From JACCRE01 sp049790855 (GTDB lineage: Bacteria > Planctomycetota > Planctomycetia > Planctomycetales > Planctomycetaceae): a DNA stretch of 36,470 nucleotides. The notes beneath the pieces are model-generated. The model was given only the letters and a program-made list of their open reading frames with translations, was not told the origin of the DNA and made no database searches. A program made the position numbers and the translations under genes. The stretch spans positions 1-36,470 of the forward strand of contig JBAQZJ010000180.1 of NCBI GenBank assembly GCA_049790855.1. Reading direction: 5' to 3'. Shown here one piece after another: positions 25,887 through 34,709 of the stretch (position 1 is the first letter of the stretch; each line of letters begins with the position of its first letter).

Positions 25887-28543
25887 GGTTGTCCTCCGTC
25901 TCCTCGGCGCATCCGGAATGGTTCACTCTCGACGATCGCGGTCACGATCGCCGAGAACCGGTAATCCTCTTGTTTCGCCGCCTCGAACACCGCATCGACC
26001 GCACATCGATCGTATGGCTCCAGTCCGCGACCGAGTGCGTACGTCATCAGCTTTTCAATGAAGTGGCGAGCGATCTGATCGTCGCGCCCGTCGAGCAGGC
26101 CGATGAGTTCGATCGCTCCGGCGAAGGTCCGGCCGTCGTCCAGCGTTCCCGAGGCGTCAACCTCGAGCTTTCCGTCTTTGTCGCGCCATTGGCCGATGAC
26201 GTCGTAGTTCTCGAACCCGAGGCCGAGCGGATCCATCATCGTGTGGCAACTGGCGCAGCCGGGGTCCGAGCGGTGTAGCGCCAGTTGTTCCCGCAGCGTC
26301 GCATCGGGTTTCGACTTTTTCGCCTCGTCGAACGACGGCACGCCCGGAGGCGCCGGCGGCGGAGGCGTGCCCAGAATGTTGTCGAGAATCCATTTGCCGC
26401 GTTTGACGGGCGAGGTCTCGGCGGGATTCGACGTCAGTGCGAGGATGCTGGCGTGCGTCAGCACGCCCCGCCGGTTCTCAGGCAGATCGACGCGGACGAA
26501 TTCGTCTTCGTGCTCGTAATGGCCAGAGCGGCGGTCGCCGCGATAGTCGCCGTCATTCTTTCCGGGACCGTCGTAATTGTAATACAACTCCCGCGGATCC
26601 TGGTCCTTCCATTGGACCCCATACAGTTCCGCAAGCCGGGGGTTGGCGAACGTGAAGTCGGCGTTCAGCACGTCGAGAATGCTGCGATCCTCCGCTACGA
26701 TCGCCGCGCAAAACAGTTCGGTCTCCTTCCGCATCGCCGTCTTGAGCTGCGTGTTCCACCACGGGTATTCGCGCGAATCGGGGTTGATCTCTTCGAGGTT
26801 TCGCAGGTTCAACCACTGACCGAAAAAGTTGACGACCAGGGCTTCCGCCTTCGGATCGGCCAGCATACGCTTGATCTGGGCATGGACGACGTCCGGTTTC
26901 AGCGCCTGCTGCGACGCGAGGTCGAAGAGTTCGTCGTCGGGCATGCTCGACCAGAGGAAGTAACTCAACCGGCTGGCCAGTTCGTAGTCGGCCAGTTCGA
27001 CCTTGCCGTCGACCGCCGGTTGCACGTCGTCTTCGATTCGGAACAGGAAGTGCGGCGAGACCAGCACGGCCTGGACGCCGAAGGCGACGGCCTCTTCGAA
27101 CGTCTCCCCTTGCTCCACTGCCATTTCGACGAGGTCGGCGAGACGTTTGACTTCGAGCGGGTCGGCCGGGCGACGATAGGCCCGCGAGACGAACCGCGTA
27201 AAGATTTCTTCGGCTGCCTTGCGAACCGGCTTGCCGTCCCGCGGCGAGGTGAACACGATCCGGGTGTGCGTCTCGGGCAAGGTCGGCAGGGCGCCTTCCG
27301 GTCCTTGAACTTCAAGCCAGTTCACGTCGAGGTTTCGATCGCGCTGACGGCGGTCCTCGGCCTTCTCGTTGTAGTAGTCGTTGAGGAACTTGACGGCGAA
27401 CTTCTTCTCGCCGGGCTGGTCGATCGTGACGACGGCTTGAAAGACGTTCGCCTGGTCCTGCCCCTGAACCTCGAACGTCTCAAGTGCTTTGCCGTCGAAC
27501 CGGAACTCGGCCTTGGCCAGCTCGTCGCCGGCCTGGTCGGCCTGGACTTCGGCGCGCAGCACGTATTTGCCCGGCTGGAACTCGAACGAGTGGGCGATCT
27601 CGGCGACCGACGGCAGCCGGCCGCCCTCTTTCCGCTTCGTCAGCAGCGACTCGAAATCGGTGACGATCGCCCGTTTCGTGATCTCTTCGGCGGCGTCGAG
27701 ATATTTCTCCATCAGCAGAGGAGGCAGCGAGAGCACCTCGCCCTGATTGTCGAAACCGTTGCCCACGTCGTCCGACGGGAAATCCGCCGCCGGCTTGAAA
27801 TCGACGCCCACGAGATCGCGGATCGTGTTGTTGTACTCCACCCGGTTCAGGCGGCGGATCGTGACGTGTCCCGGATCGTCGACGATTTCGCAGTCGACGT
27901 AGTTCAGCGTGTGATCGAGCCAGTCGGTCACGATTTTCCGCACTTCCATCGGCGGCTGAGGCTCGTGGTCGGACGGAGGCATCGCCCCGATGCGAATGAT
28001 GCCGAGCACCTGATTCCACCGCTGCCGGTCGCCCTGAAGCGATTCGACCGAATCGTATTTCGAGAAATCGAGTTCCGCCTCGGCGTAGTCGGGACCGTGG
28101 CAATCGGTGCAGTACTTCGTCAGGAACGGGTGGATCGTCTCTTGGAACGCCGGATCTTCGGGCGGCTTTACCGGCGCGGCCGGCTCGGCGGCAGCCAGCT
28201 TTCCGCTCGTCGCCACGACCGCGGTGGCCGGTGCGGCCGTCGGAGAGACGACGTCGAGCAAGAGGACGACGCCCACGGTGACGGCGAAGACGCCGGCGAC
28301 CGCGACGTAAGGCAATGCCGGCCGCTTGTTCGTCTTCTTCCTGGCCGTCACCGAAGTCGTGCCGCGGCGAGGCGGCAAGAGGGGCGCAGCCGCATGCGGC
28401 AACGAAGATTTTGCCGACTTCGGAGTCGGCACCCGGATCGACGCACCACAGGCTGAGTACGGGCAACGACCCGTCTTTCCCGCATGACGGGCATCGACGG
28501 CAAAGGCCGTCCCGCAGGATTTGCAGGTCAACCGAAAACGCAT
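25883..28543 (-). CDS. DUF1592/DUF1588-type membrane-anchored cytochrome c-like protein with an N-terminal zinc ribbon
   Basis: An 886-aa protein. It opens with a zinc-ribbon-like segment (Cys7-x2-Cys10 ... Cys27-x4-Cys32, around RLTCKSCGTAF). A Lys/Arg-rich stretch and one membrane helix (about 76-98) follow, then a CTDCH haem motif (145-149) and the DUF1587/1592/1588/1585 series, with a second CASCH motif in CASCHTMMDPLGLGFENYD near the C-terminus. Positively charged residues before the helix put the zinc ribbon in the cytoplasm and the haem part outside. ATG 28543 was preferred because the zinc-ribbon consensus starts there; ATG 28561 adds six residues. It is the first gene of the pair with DUF1552. 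Confidence 0.92.
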   Translation of the reverse strand: MRFRLTCKSCGTAFAVDARHAGKTGRCPYSACGASIRVPTPKSAKSSLPHAAAPLLPPRRGTTSVTARKKTNKRPALPYVAVAGVFAVTVGVVLLLDVVSPTAAPATAVVATSGKLAAAEPAAPVKPPEDPAFQETIHPFLTKYCTDCHGPDYAEAELDFSKYDSVESLQGDRQRWNQVLGIIRIGAMPPSDHEPQPPMEVRKIVTDWLDHTLNYVDCEIVDDPGHVTIRRLNRVEYNNTIRDLVGVDFKPAADFPSDDVGNGFDNQGEVLSLPPLLMEKYLDAAEEITKRAIVTDFESLLTKRKEGGRLPSVAEIAHSFEFQPGKYVLRAEVQADQAGDELAKAEFRFDGKALETFEVQGQDQANVFQAVVTIDQPGEKKFAVKFLNDYYNEKAEDRRQRDRNLDVNWLEVQGPEGALPTLPETHTRIVFTSPRDGKPVRKAAEEIFTRFVSRAYRRPADPLEVKRLADLVEMAVEQGETFEEAVAFGVQAVLVSPHFLFRIEDDVQPAVDGKVELADYELASRLSYFLWSSMPDDELFDLASQQALKPDVVHAQIKRMLADPKAEALVVNFFGQWLNLRNLEEINPDSREYPWWNTQLKTAMRKETELFCAAIVAEDRSILDVLNADFTFANPRLAELYGVQWKDQDPRELYYNYDGPGKNDGDYRGDRRSGHYEHEDEFVRVDLPENRRGVLTHASILALTSNPAETSPVKRGKWILDNILGTPPPPAPPGVPSFDEAKKSKPDATLREQLALHRSDPGCASCHTMMDPLGLGFENYDVIGQWRDKDGKLEVDASGTLDDGRTFAGAIELIGLLDGRDDQIARHFIEKLMTYALGRGLEPYDRCAVDAVFEAAKQEDYRFSAIVTAIVESEPFRMRRGDGGQP

Positions 28544-28827
28544 CGTCGATCTTTCGGCCATCGGAGAACCGCGGACGCGGTTCGACGGCGGAGGAGGCAG
28601 GGGTACGACTGCTTGTGGGGCAGCCGGACCGAAACTCAGGCGGGACCAGATTCCTTCAGCTTTGCCTGGACGAATCCAGAGCGGTTTATCTTATCAGGTC
28701 GGACACCGGAAATCAAAAAATCCACGATCGCTTTAGCCGCCGAACCATCCGGGCGCTTCGCGATAGAAATCGCGACATTCTGTCATTCTCGAGGGAGCTT
28801 CGGGCCTGGCGGCGGGGAACTCGCCCT

Positions 28828-30921
28828 TCATGGGGCCAACCCGTGGACCCGCAACAACGGCTCCGGGCTGGGATCGCGACCGCGGAATGCCCGGAAGACG
28901 TCGAGCGGATGCCGGCTGCCGCCCAAGGCGAGAACGGTGTCCCGAAACCGCCGCCCGACGGCACGAACTTCCTCGTCGTCGTCAAGCCCGGATTCCTCGA
29001 AAGCGCTGAAGGCATCGGCCGCGAGAACTTCGGCCCATTTGTAGCTGTAGTAGCCCGCCGCGTAGCCGCCGCTGAAAATATGTTGGAACGAGCAGAGGAA
29101 TCGGTTTTCCGGCAGCATCGGCATCACGCTCGTGATCTCGTTCACTTGGCGCATCACGTCGAACGGAGTCTCCGTCCCATCCGGGTCGTAGTCGGTGTGC
29201 AACCGCAAGTCCGTCATGCCGAACTGAAGCTGTCGCAACATCATCGACCCCGACCGGAACGTCCGCGCCGCGACGATTTTCGCGAACAGCTCCTCCGGCA
29301 GCGGCTCGCCCGTTTCGTAATGCGATGTCATGCCCAGCAGCGTCGGCCGATGATAGCACCAGTTCTCGAGGAACTGACTCGGCAGTTCGACGGCGTCCCA
29401 TTCGACGTTGTTGATACCCGCGGCATCTGCGTAATCGACGCGGGTCAGCATGTGCTGCAGGCCGTGACCGAACTCGTGGAACAGCGTTTCGACCTCGCGA
29501 AAGCTCATCAGCGAGGGCTTCCCTCCCGACGGCGGCGTCTGATTGCAGACCAGATGCGCGACCGGCAACTGAACGCCGTCGGCGAGCACGCGCCGCCCGA
29601 AACAGTCGTCCATCCACGCCCCGCCGCGCTTGTTTTCGGGGCGGCTGTACGGATCGAGATAGAACGAGGCGATGTGCTGATCTGCTTCGTCTCGAACGTT
29701 GAAGAAACGCACGTCGGGATGCCACACCGGAGCCGTGCCGTCGGCCGATTTGACGGTGATGCCGAACAGGCGGTTGCAAATCGAGAACAGCCCCTCCAGG
29801 ACTCGCTCGAACGCGAAATAGGGCCGCAGTTGCTCGTCGGTGAACTTGAACCGCTCTTCGCGCAGCCGTTCGGACCAATATGCAATGTCCCAGTGCATCA
29901 GGGGGTCGTGAACATCGTGCTGCGCCGCGATTTCGCCGAGTTCCACCATTTCGCGTTCGGCGTGCGGCCACGAAGCGGAGCGCAGTTCTTCGAGCATGGC
30001 GAGCACCGCCTCGGCATTCGGCGCCATTTTCGTCGCGAGGCTCATTTGGGCGAAGTTGTCGAAGCCGAGCAGCTTCGACTGCTCCAATCGCAACGACAGG
30101 ATGCGCTGCAGGACCGGCGCATTGTCGGTCGGCGGCTCCGAGGCCCGCGTGACGAACGCCCGGTACATCGTCTCCCGCAGCTCCCGCTGACGGCAATGCT
30201 CCATGAACGGGCCGTAGCTCGGCGCATCGAGCGTGAACCGCCACGGACCGGTTTCGGCCGTTGCTTCAGGCGATCCTTCCGTTCGATGAGCGTTGTACGA
30301 GGTCGATGCCAGCCGTAGCAGACTCGGCGGCAATCCCTCGACGTTCGCCGGCTCATTCAGCTCCAGCGAGAAGGCCTTGTTCGCGTCGAGCACGTTGTTC
30401 GAGAACGTCGTGCCGAGCTGCGACAACTCTTCCGCGATCGCGTTGAACCGGACACGTTGTTCGTCGGGCAGGCCGATGCCGGCGAGTTCCGCATCGAGAA
30501 TTCGCCGTTCGACGATCCGCCGCTGGGCTTCATCGAGGGCGTCCCAACCGTCTCCGTCCCGCAGTTCCTTGAGTGCCGCATAGATCGGCCGGCTCTGACG
30601 GACTTTCAGGCTGAACGCGACGATTTCCGGCAGGACGGTCTCGTACGCCTCACGCAGTTCCGGCGAGTTCCCGACGCCGAACAGATGCGTGACGGGACGC
30701 CAGGCGTAATCGAACGGCCGGTCGAGTTCATCGAGCGATTCGATCGTCGCCGCCCAATTCGGTGCGGCGGACACTTCGATCTGGGCAAACCGCTCCGCGG
30801 CGTCGGCGAGCCGTCGTCGAGCCGCCGGCACAACGTGCTCGGGGCGAATGGCGTCGAAAGGCGGCAATCCCGAAGTTCGGAGCAGCGGGTTGTCATCCGT
30901 GACGGCGTTTTCGTTCAGCAT
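28828..30921 (-). CDS. M3 family oligopeptidase (PrlC/OpdA-like)
   Basis: A 697-aa zinc metallopeptidase of the M3 family, which degrades short peptides and signal-peptide fragments in the cytoplasm. The metal motif HEFGH is at 482-486 with the third ligand Glu511 in WDAVELPSQ; the 29-residue interval from His482 to Glu511 is the same as in thimet oligopeptidase. A C-terminal HIFSGGYAAGYYSYKWAEVLAADAF segment holds the substrate-binding Gly and Tyr residues. ATG 30921 is chosen because an AAGGAA ribosome-binding site lies 7 nt upstream (30929-30934); the frame runs open to 31485 but without similarity. It does not overlap the DUF1592 gene 284 bp downstream. Confidence 0.94.
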   Translation of the reverse strand: MLNENAVTDDNPLLRTSGLPPFDAIRPEHVVPAARRRLADAAERFAQIEVSAAPNWAATIESLDELDRPFDYAWRPVTHLFGVGNSPELREAYETVLPEIVAFSLKVRQSRPIYAALKELRDGDGWDALDEAQRRIVERRILDAELAGIGLPDEQRVRFNAIAEELSQLGTTFSNNVLDANKAFSLELNEPANVEGLPPSLLRLASTSYNAHRTEGSPEATAETGPWRFTLDAPSYGPFMEHCRQRELRETMYRAFVTRASEPPTDNAPVLQRILSLRLEQSKLLGFDNFAQMSLATKMAPNAEAVLAMLEELRSASWPHAEREMVELGEIAAQHDVHDPLMHWDIAYWSERLREERFKFTDEQLRPYFAFERVLEGLFSICNRLFGITVKSADGTAPVWHPDVRFFNVRDEADQHIASFYLDPYSRPENKRGGAWMDDCFGRRVLADGVQLPVAHLVCNQTPPSGGKPSLMSFREVETLFHEFGHGLQHMLTRVDYADAAGINNVEWDAVELPSQFLENWCYHRPTLLGMTSHYETGEPLPEELFAKIVAARTFRSGSMMLRQLQFGMTDLRLHTDYDPDGTETPFDVMRQVNEITSVMPMLPENRFLCSFQHIFSGGYAAGYYSYKWAEVLAADAFSAFEESGLDDDEEVRAVGRRFRDTVLALGGSRHPLDVFRAFRGRDPSPEPLLRVHGLAP

Positions 30922-31110
30922 CGTTACGTTCCTTGACGGGACAGCCCGCATCGTCGGCGATGGTCTCAACGGTTTCAACCGGTGCGTGCAGCCCGGTGGC
31001 GTCTGGCAACCGGGGGTGCCGATTGTTGGCTCCGAAACGTAGAATGTCGAGACGGGGCGCAACATCCCGGTCGGGAGAGGCTCCAGAATCGAGTGACCAG
31101 GAAAATTGGC

Positions 31111-32112
31111 ATGCGAAACGGAGTTTTCATAGTTCTCGCGGTCGTTCTTGCCGCACCGGCAACGGCCGGTGAAGACAATCTCTTCGAGACGTGGACGACG
31201 GCCGTGCAGGAGAAGGCGATGAACGGACCCACCCTTGGCGGGCGGATCTTCTGGGGGGACGTGCTCCACTTTCGCGGCTGGCGGATCCAGCAGAACGTCC
31301 TGACGAAACATCATCGGCTGATCGATCCGGCCGACGTCCGTCATGCCTCCGGCACGCTCGACGACTGCGCGGTCCGCCTCGACGAGATCAAGCGGGAGAA
31401 GACGCTCGCACCACTCGCCGGCAAGGCGGTGATCCTCGTGCATGGCATGGGCCGCTCGAGCAAGTCGTGGCCGAAGCTCACGCAACGGCTCGAAGAGGAA
31501 GGCTACCTCGTCGTCGGCTTCGACTATCCCAGCACCCGCTGCGCCCTCAGCGACAGCGCCGAGTATCTCGCGAAAGTGATCGAATCACTTGATGGCGTCG
31601 ATGAGATTCACTTCGTTTGCCACAGCATGGGCGGCCTCGTCGTGCGGGCCTACCTGGCTGAACACGACGATCCGCGGATCAAGCGGATGGTCATGCTCGC
31701 CGTGCCGAACCAGGGGGCCGAGATGGCCGACCTCGTCGCCATCGTTCCGCTCTACCGCTGGGTTTGCGGCCCCGGCGGCTGCGAACTCGTCACTGACCCC
31801 GACGGCATCATCGCCTCGCTGCCGACGCCGACGTTCGAGTTCGCCGTCATCGCCGCCGCCCGCGGCACCGCAGAAGGCTACAACCCGCTGATTCCCGGCG
31901 ACGACGACGGCACGATCACCGTGGCGAGTACGCAACTGCCAGGCGCGGCCGACTTCCTCCAGGTGAACGGCCTGATGCACTCGTTCCTGATGTTCGACGA
32001 GCGTGTCATCGACGCGACGGTGCGGTTTCTGGAAATGGGAAAACTGCGCGAGGAAGGAGAGCCGCAGCCGATTCCGCGGGAGCCTGTCGAGGCGGAGGCG
32101 GGAATGTCGTAG
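31111..32112 (+). CDS. Exported alpha/beta hydrolase (lipase-like)
   Basis: A 333-aa protein with a signal peptide (residues 1-20, ending APATAG). The hydrolase core shows VILVHGMGRSSKSW (108-120, oxyanion segment) and a nucleophile elbow FVCHSMGGLVVRAYL with Ser172. The first residue of the usual GxSxG is Cys here (CHSMG). Downstream, IPGDDDGTITVAS supplies a candidate acid and NGLMHSFLMFD the catalytic histidine. The target is probably a lipid or ester outside the cytoplasm. An AGGA ribosome-binding site lies upstream of ATG 31111; the frame from 30982 adds nothing recognisable. It diverges from the M3 peptidase gene across 189 bp. Confidence 0.88.
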   Translation: MRNGVFIVLAVVLAAPATAGEDNLFETWTTAVQEKAMNGPTLGGRIFWGDVLHFRGWRIQQNVLTKHHRLIDPADVRHASGTLDDCAVRLDEIKREKTLAPLAGKAVILVHGMGRSSKSWPKLTQRLEEEGYLVVGFDYPSTRCALSDSAEYLAKVIESLDGVDEIHFVCHSMGGLVVRAYLAEHDDPRIKRMVMLAVPNQGAEMADLVAIVPLYRWVCGPGGCELVTDPDGIIASLPTPTFEFAVIAAARGTAEGYNPLIPGDDDGTITVASTQLPGAADFLQVNGLMHSFLMFDERVIDATVRFLEMGKLREEGEPQPIPREPVEAEAGMS

Positions 32113-32163
32113 GATGACGGTGCGTCGTCGAACGATCGTCGGAAGAACAACGGAGACCGGCCA

Positions 32164-32355
32164 ATGAATCTGCGAGTCGAGACCGAGGTCGAAACCGACG
32201 GACGTTGGATCGCCGAGGTGACCGATCTTCCCGGCGTTCTGAGCTATGGTGCGACGCGGGACGAAGCGGTCACAAAGGCGAAGGTGCTGGCTCTGTGGGT
32301 AATCGCCGACCGGATCGAGCACGGGGAACAGAGGCCGCCAGACATTCTGAAATGA
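32164..32355 (+). CDS. Orphan HicB-like antitoxin
   Basis: A 63-aa protein with the HicB N-terminal fold: MNLRVETEVETDGRWIAEV, DLPGVLSYGATRDEAV, then AKVLALWVIADRIEHGE. In related genomes this HicB type is usually followed by its own HicA, but here another hicB starts 21 nt later. It therefore appears to be an antitoxin that has lost its toxin, or a fused-in regulator of the following pair. GGAG before ATG 32164 supports translation. It lacks the C-terminal DNA-binding part of long HicB proteins. Confidence 0.8.
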   Translation: MNLRVETEVETDGRWIAEVTDLPGVLSYGATRDEAVTKAKVLALWVIADRIEHGEQRPPDILK

Positions 32356-32376
32356 CGCCGCATAGGGAGGAGAATC

Positions 32377-32592
32377 ATGCAGAACGAGTTTACCGGTGTC
32401 GTCGAACGTGACGACGAGTGGTTCATCGCCTACTGTCCGGAAATTCCTGGGGCGAACGGACAAGGGCGAACGAGGGAGGAATGCCTTCAAAGTCTAGCGG
32501 ACGCGATCGCGCTGATCCTTGAAGATCGTCGCGAGGACAGTCTGCGCGGAGTGCCGGAAGACGCCGAGAAGACGGTGGTGCGGATCGGATGA
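32377..32592 (+). CDS. hicB: HicB-family antitoxin
   Basis: A 71-aa HicB-type protein. The pattern is FTGVVERDDEWFIAYCPEIPGANGQGRTREECLQSLADAIALIL, the partial RNase H-like fold of HicB antitoxins. A strong GGGAGGAG ribosome-binding site precedes ATG 32377. The last codons overlap the start of hicA (ATGA at 32589-32592), so translation is coupled. It would bind and neutralise HicA. The order antitoxin then toxin is the reverse of classical hicAB but is common for this subtype. Confidence 0.9.
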   Translation: MQNEFTGVVERDDEWFIAYCPEIPGANGQGRTREECLQSLADAIALILEDRREDSLRGVPEDAEKTVVRIG

Positions 32593-32780
32593 AGCGTTCG
32601 GCCCTGCTGAAGCATCTGCGCCGCTACGGGTGCGTCCTCAAAAGGGAAGGCGGATCGCATTCGATCTGGAAGAATCCGCGCACCGGACAGATTGAGGCAG
32701 TGCCCCGTCACGTCGAGATTTCAAATCAACTCGCGAAGAATATCTGCCGGCGACTCTCAATCCCGATCATCGGCCGATGA
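32589..32780 (+). CDS. hicA: HicA-family mRNA interferase toxin
   Basis: A 63-aa toxin of the double-stranded-RNA-binding fold. The catalytic histidine lies in GGSHSIWKNPRTGQIEAVPRH, and the final helix is NQLAKNICRRLSIPI. HicA cleaves mRNA and blocks translation when free of HicB. It overlaps hicB by 4 nt. It appears intact (normal length, no internal stop), making hicBA the only complete toxin-antitoxin pair in the window. It converges with the exported protein gene 10 bp downstream. Confidence 0.9.
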   Translation: MKRSALLKHLRRYGCVLKREGGSHSIWKNPRTGQIEAVPRHVEISNQLAKNICRRLSIPIIGR

Positions 32781-32790
32781 CGACCGGCCC

Positions 32791-33309
32791 TTACTCGTCG
32801 CTCGGCCGATCCTCCGAAACCGTTACGGTCACGGTCGTTTTCGATGCCCGGTCAGGATGCTCGGAATCTTGGTCTCGGACCCTCGTCGTGATTCCGCCTA
32901 AAACGCACGGCACGTCGAGATCGGCCGTCATCGTGCCGCAGCTAGAGGTAATGTCGAGGATATTCTGTTCTCTCCCGGGTGCGACGGGAACCGTCTGGCC
33001 GGTGTCGACGACGTGCGAATAACGCAATTCGACGACGAATTCGCTGGCGTCGCCGGCCTCGCCTTCCGCTCGTTTCAGCACGCCGCTGACGGTCGTGGTT
33101 TCTTTTCCAACATTCGTTCGTGATCGGAAGGGTTCCCCGGGCCTGCACAGAACCTCGATCGAACGAAGTGGCATTTCCTCGGGAGGCGGGTCGGTCAATG
33201 GGGCATCGACATAACCGGCGACGTCGACCCGCACGACGTATTCGCCTTCCGATTCGGTCGGCGCTTCGGCTCCGAGGGCGAGGACCGCGATCAGCAGATG
33301 ACCCGTCAT
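32791..33309 (-). CDS. Small exported protein of unknown function
   Basis: A 172-aa protein whose start at ATG 33309 is set by an AAGGAG site 8 nt upstream (33318-33323) and by a short signal-like segment (MTGHLLIAVLALGAEA). The body is beta-rich, with paired segments such as GEPFRSRTNVGKETTTVSGVLKR and FVVELRYSHVV, TGQTVPVAPGRE, and a C-terminal TTVTVTVSED. The GEPF...V-G...V-SG spacing resembles the domain seen in small planctomycete exported proteins related to secretin-like families, a weak pattern match only. Its neighbours, hicBA and the desaturase, give no clue to function. Confidence 0.65.
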   Translation of the reverse strand: MTGHLLIAVLALGAEAPTESEGEYVVRVDVAGYVDAPLTDPPPEEMPLRSIEVLCRPGEPFRSRTNVGKETTTVSGVLKRAEGEAGDASEFVVELRYSHVVDTGQTVPVAPGREQNILDITSSCGTMTADLDVPCVLGGITTRVRDQDSEHPDRASKTTVTVTVSEDRPSDE

Positions 33310-33440
33310 GCGACCGTCTCCTTGAGCGGTTTGCCGGCGATGCTCATCCGCGTATGCGACGAGCGAGCCGCAATCGGCGGCCTTAGGGCGCGTCATAGGT
33401 CTTCAAGCGGACGAGTGCAAGGACGGTGCGGCGCGACGAA

Positions 33441-33473
33441 AGCACCCCGGCTGCTTTGAGCAGCCGGGGTGCT
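33441..33473 (-). terminator. Strong hairpin downstream of the desaturase gene
   Basis: A perfect 15-bp stem, AGCACCCCGGCTGCT (33441-33455) with 33459-33473, and a 3-nt loop. It lies about 50 nt after the desaturase stop on the minus strand and is followed by TTTCG rather than a long U-run. It would end or protect the desaturase transcript. Confidence 0.75.
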
Positions 33474-33496
33474 GGTGATTCGCTTGTTTGGTCGCA

Positions 33497-33521
33497 CTCG
33501 GCCGGCTGACGCCTGCCGCTC
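33497..33521. repeat. Single REP-like arm just after the desaturase stop
   Basis: These 25 nt match the right arm of the PII inverted repeat (4792-4816) closely, sharing GGCTGACGCC and CCGCTC blocks with four substitutions. It begins 3 nt after the desaturase stop on the minus strand, the same position relative to a stop codon as the copy between the PII genes. Confidence 0.7.
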
Positions 33522-33524
33522 GCC

Positions 33525-34481
<957 letters not shown>

Positions 34482-34541
34482 CGGCTCGCGGTGTCGGTCT
34501 GCGTGGGCATCCCGCAAACGACTCCCGTCTGCGGCGCCGGC

Positions 34542-34547
34542 AGTATA
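34542..34547 (-). promoter_or_regulatory. Candidate -10 element of the desaturase gene
   Basis: The minus strand reads TATACT here, 60 nt before the ATG at 34481. It sits 19 nt downstream of the nearest 11-bp repeat unit. No good -35 is visible, which is expected of a promoter that depends on an activator. Confidence 0.45.
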
Positions 34548-34566
34548 GACAACGGCCGGAATTCGA

Positions 34567-34610
34567 GTGTCAGCAAGCGGTCATGCTTCTGTCATAATTC
34601 TGTCATCGAG
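34567..34610. promoter_or_regulatory. Pho-box-like array of four 11-bp direct repeats
   Basis: On the plus strand, units begin at 34567, 34578, 34589 and 34600: GTGTCAG, CGGTCAT, CTGTCAT and CTGTCAT, each followed by a 4-nt spacer. The central two units form CTGTCATAATTCTGTCAT, matching the E. coli PhoB box CTGTCAT-A(A/T)A(A/T)-CTGTCA(T/C) at nearly all positions. The 11-bp period fits tandem binding of OmpR/PhoB-type regulators. The adjacent response regulator belongs to that family. The array lies 86 nt upstream of the desaturase start, but the CTGTCAT motif is on the strand opposite to that gene. Confidence 0.7.
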
Positions 34611-34709
34611 CAGGAAATCGGGTGCTGGCTTGGGGGGCGGGGCGGAGGAGGGGATCGGTGACGTCCCCCGGTCGACCTGGCGGCGATCCGGAAGAATCCG
34701 ATGTTCGGC

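Noticed and set aside
26285..28456. 723-aa open frame on the plus strand opposite the DUF1592 gene
   Set aside because: Arg/Val-rich low-complexity translation without motifs, fully antisense to a gene with clear haem motifs.
28758..28775. 7-bp hairpin TCGCGAT-AGAA-ATCGCGA as terminator of the M3 peptidase gene
   Set aside because: Short stem with no U-run; too weak to call.
28315..30318. 667-aa plus-strand frame opposite the M3 peptidase
   Set aside because: It spans the end of one gene, a spacer and much of another on the opposite strand, and shows no domain.
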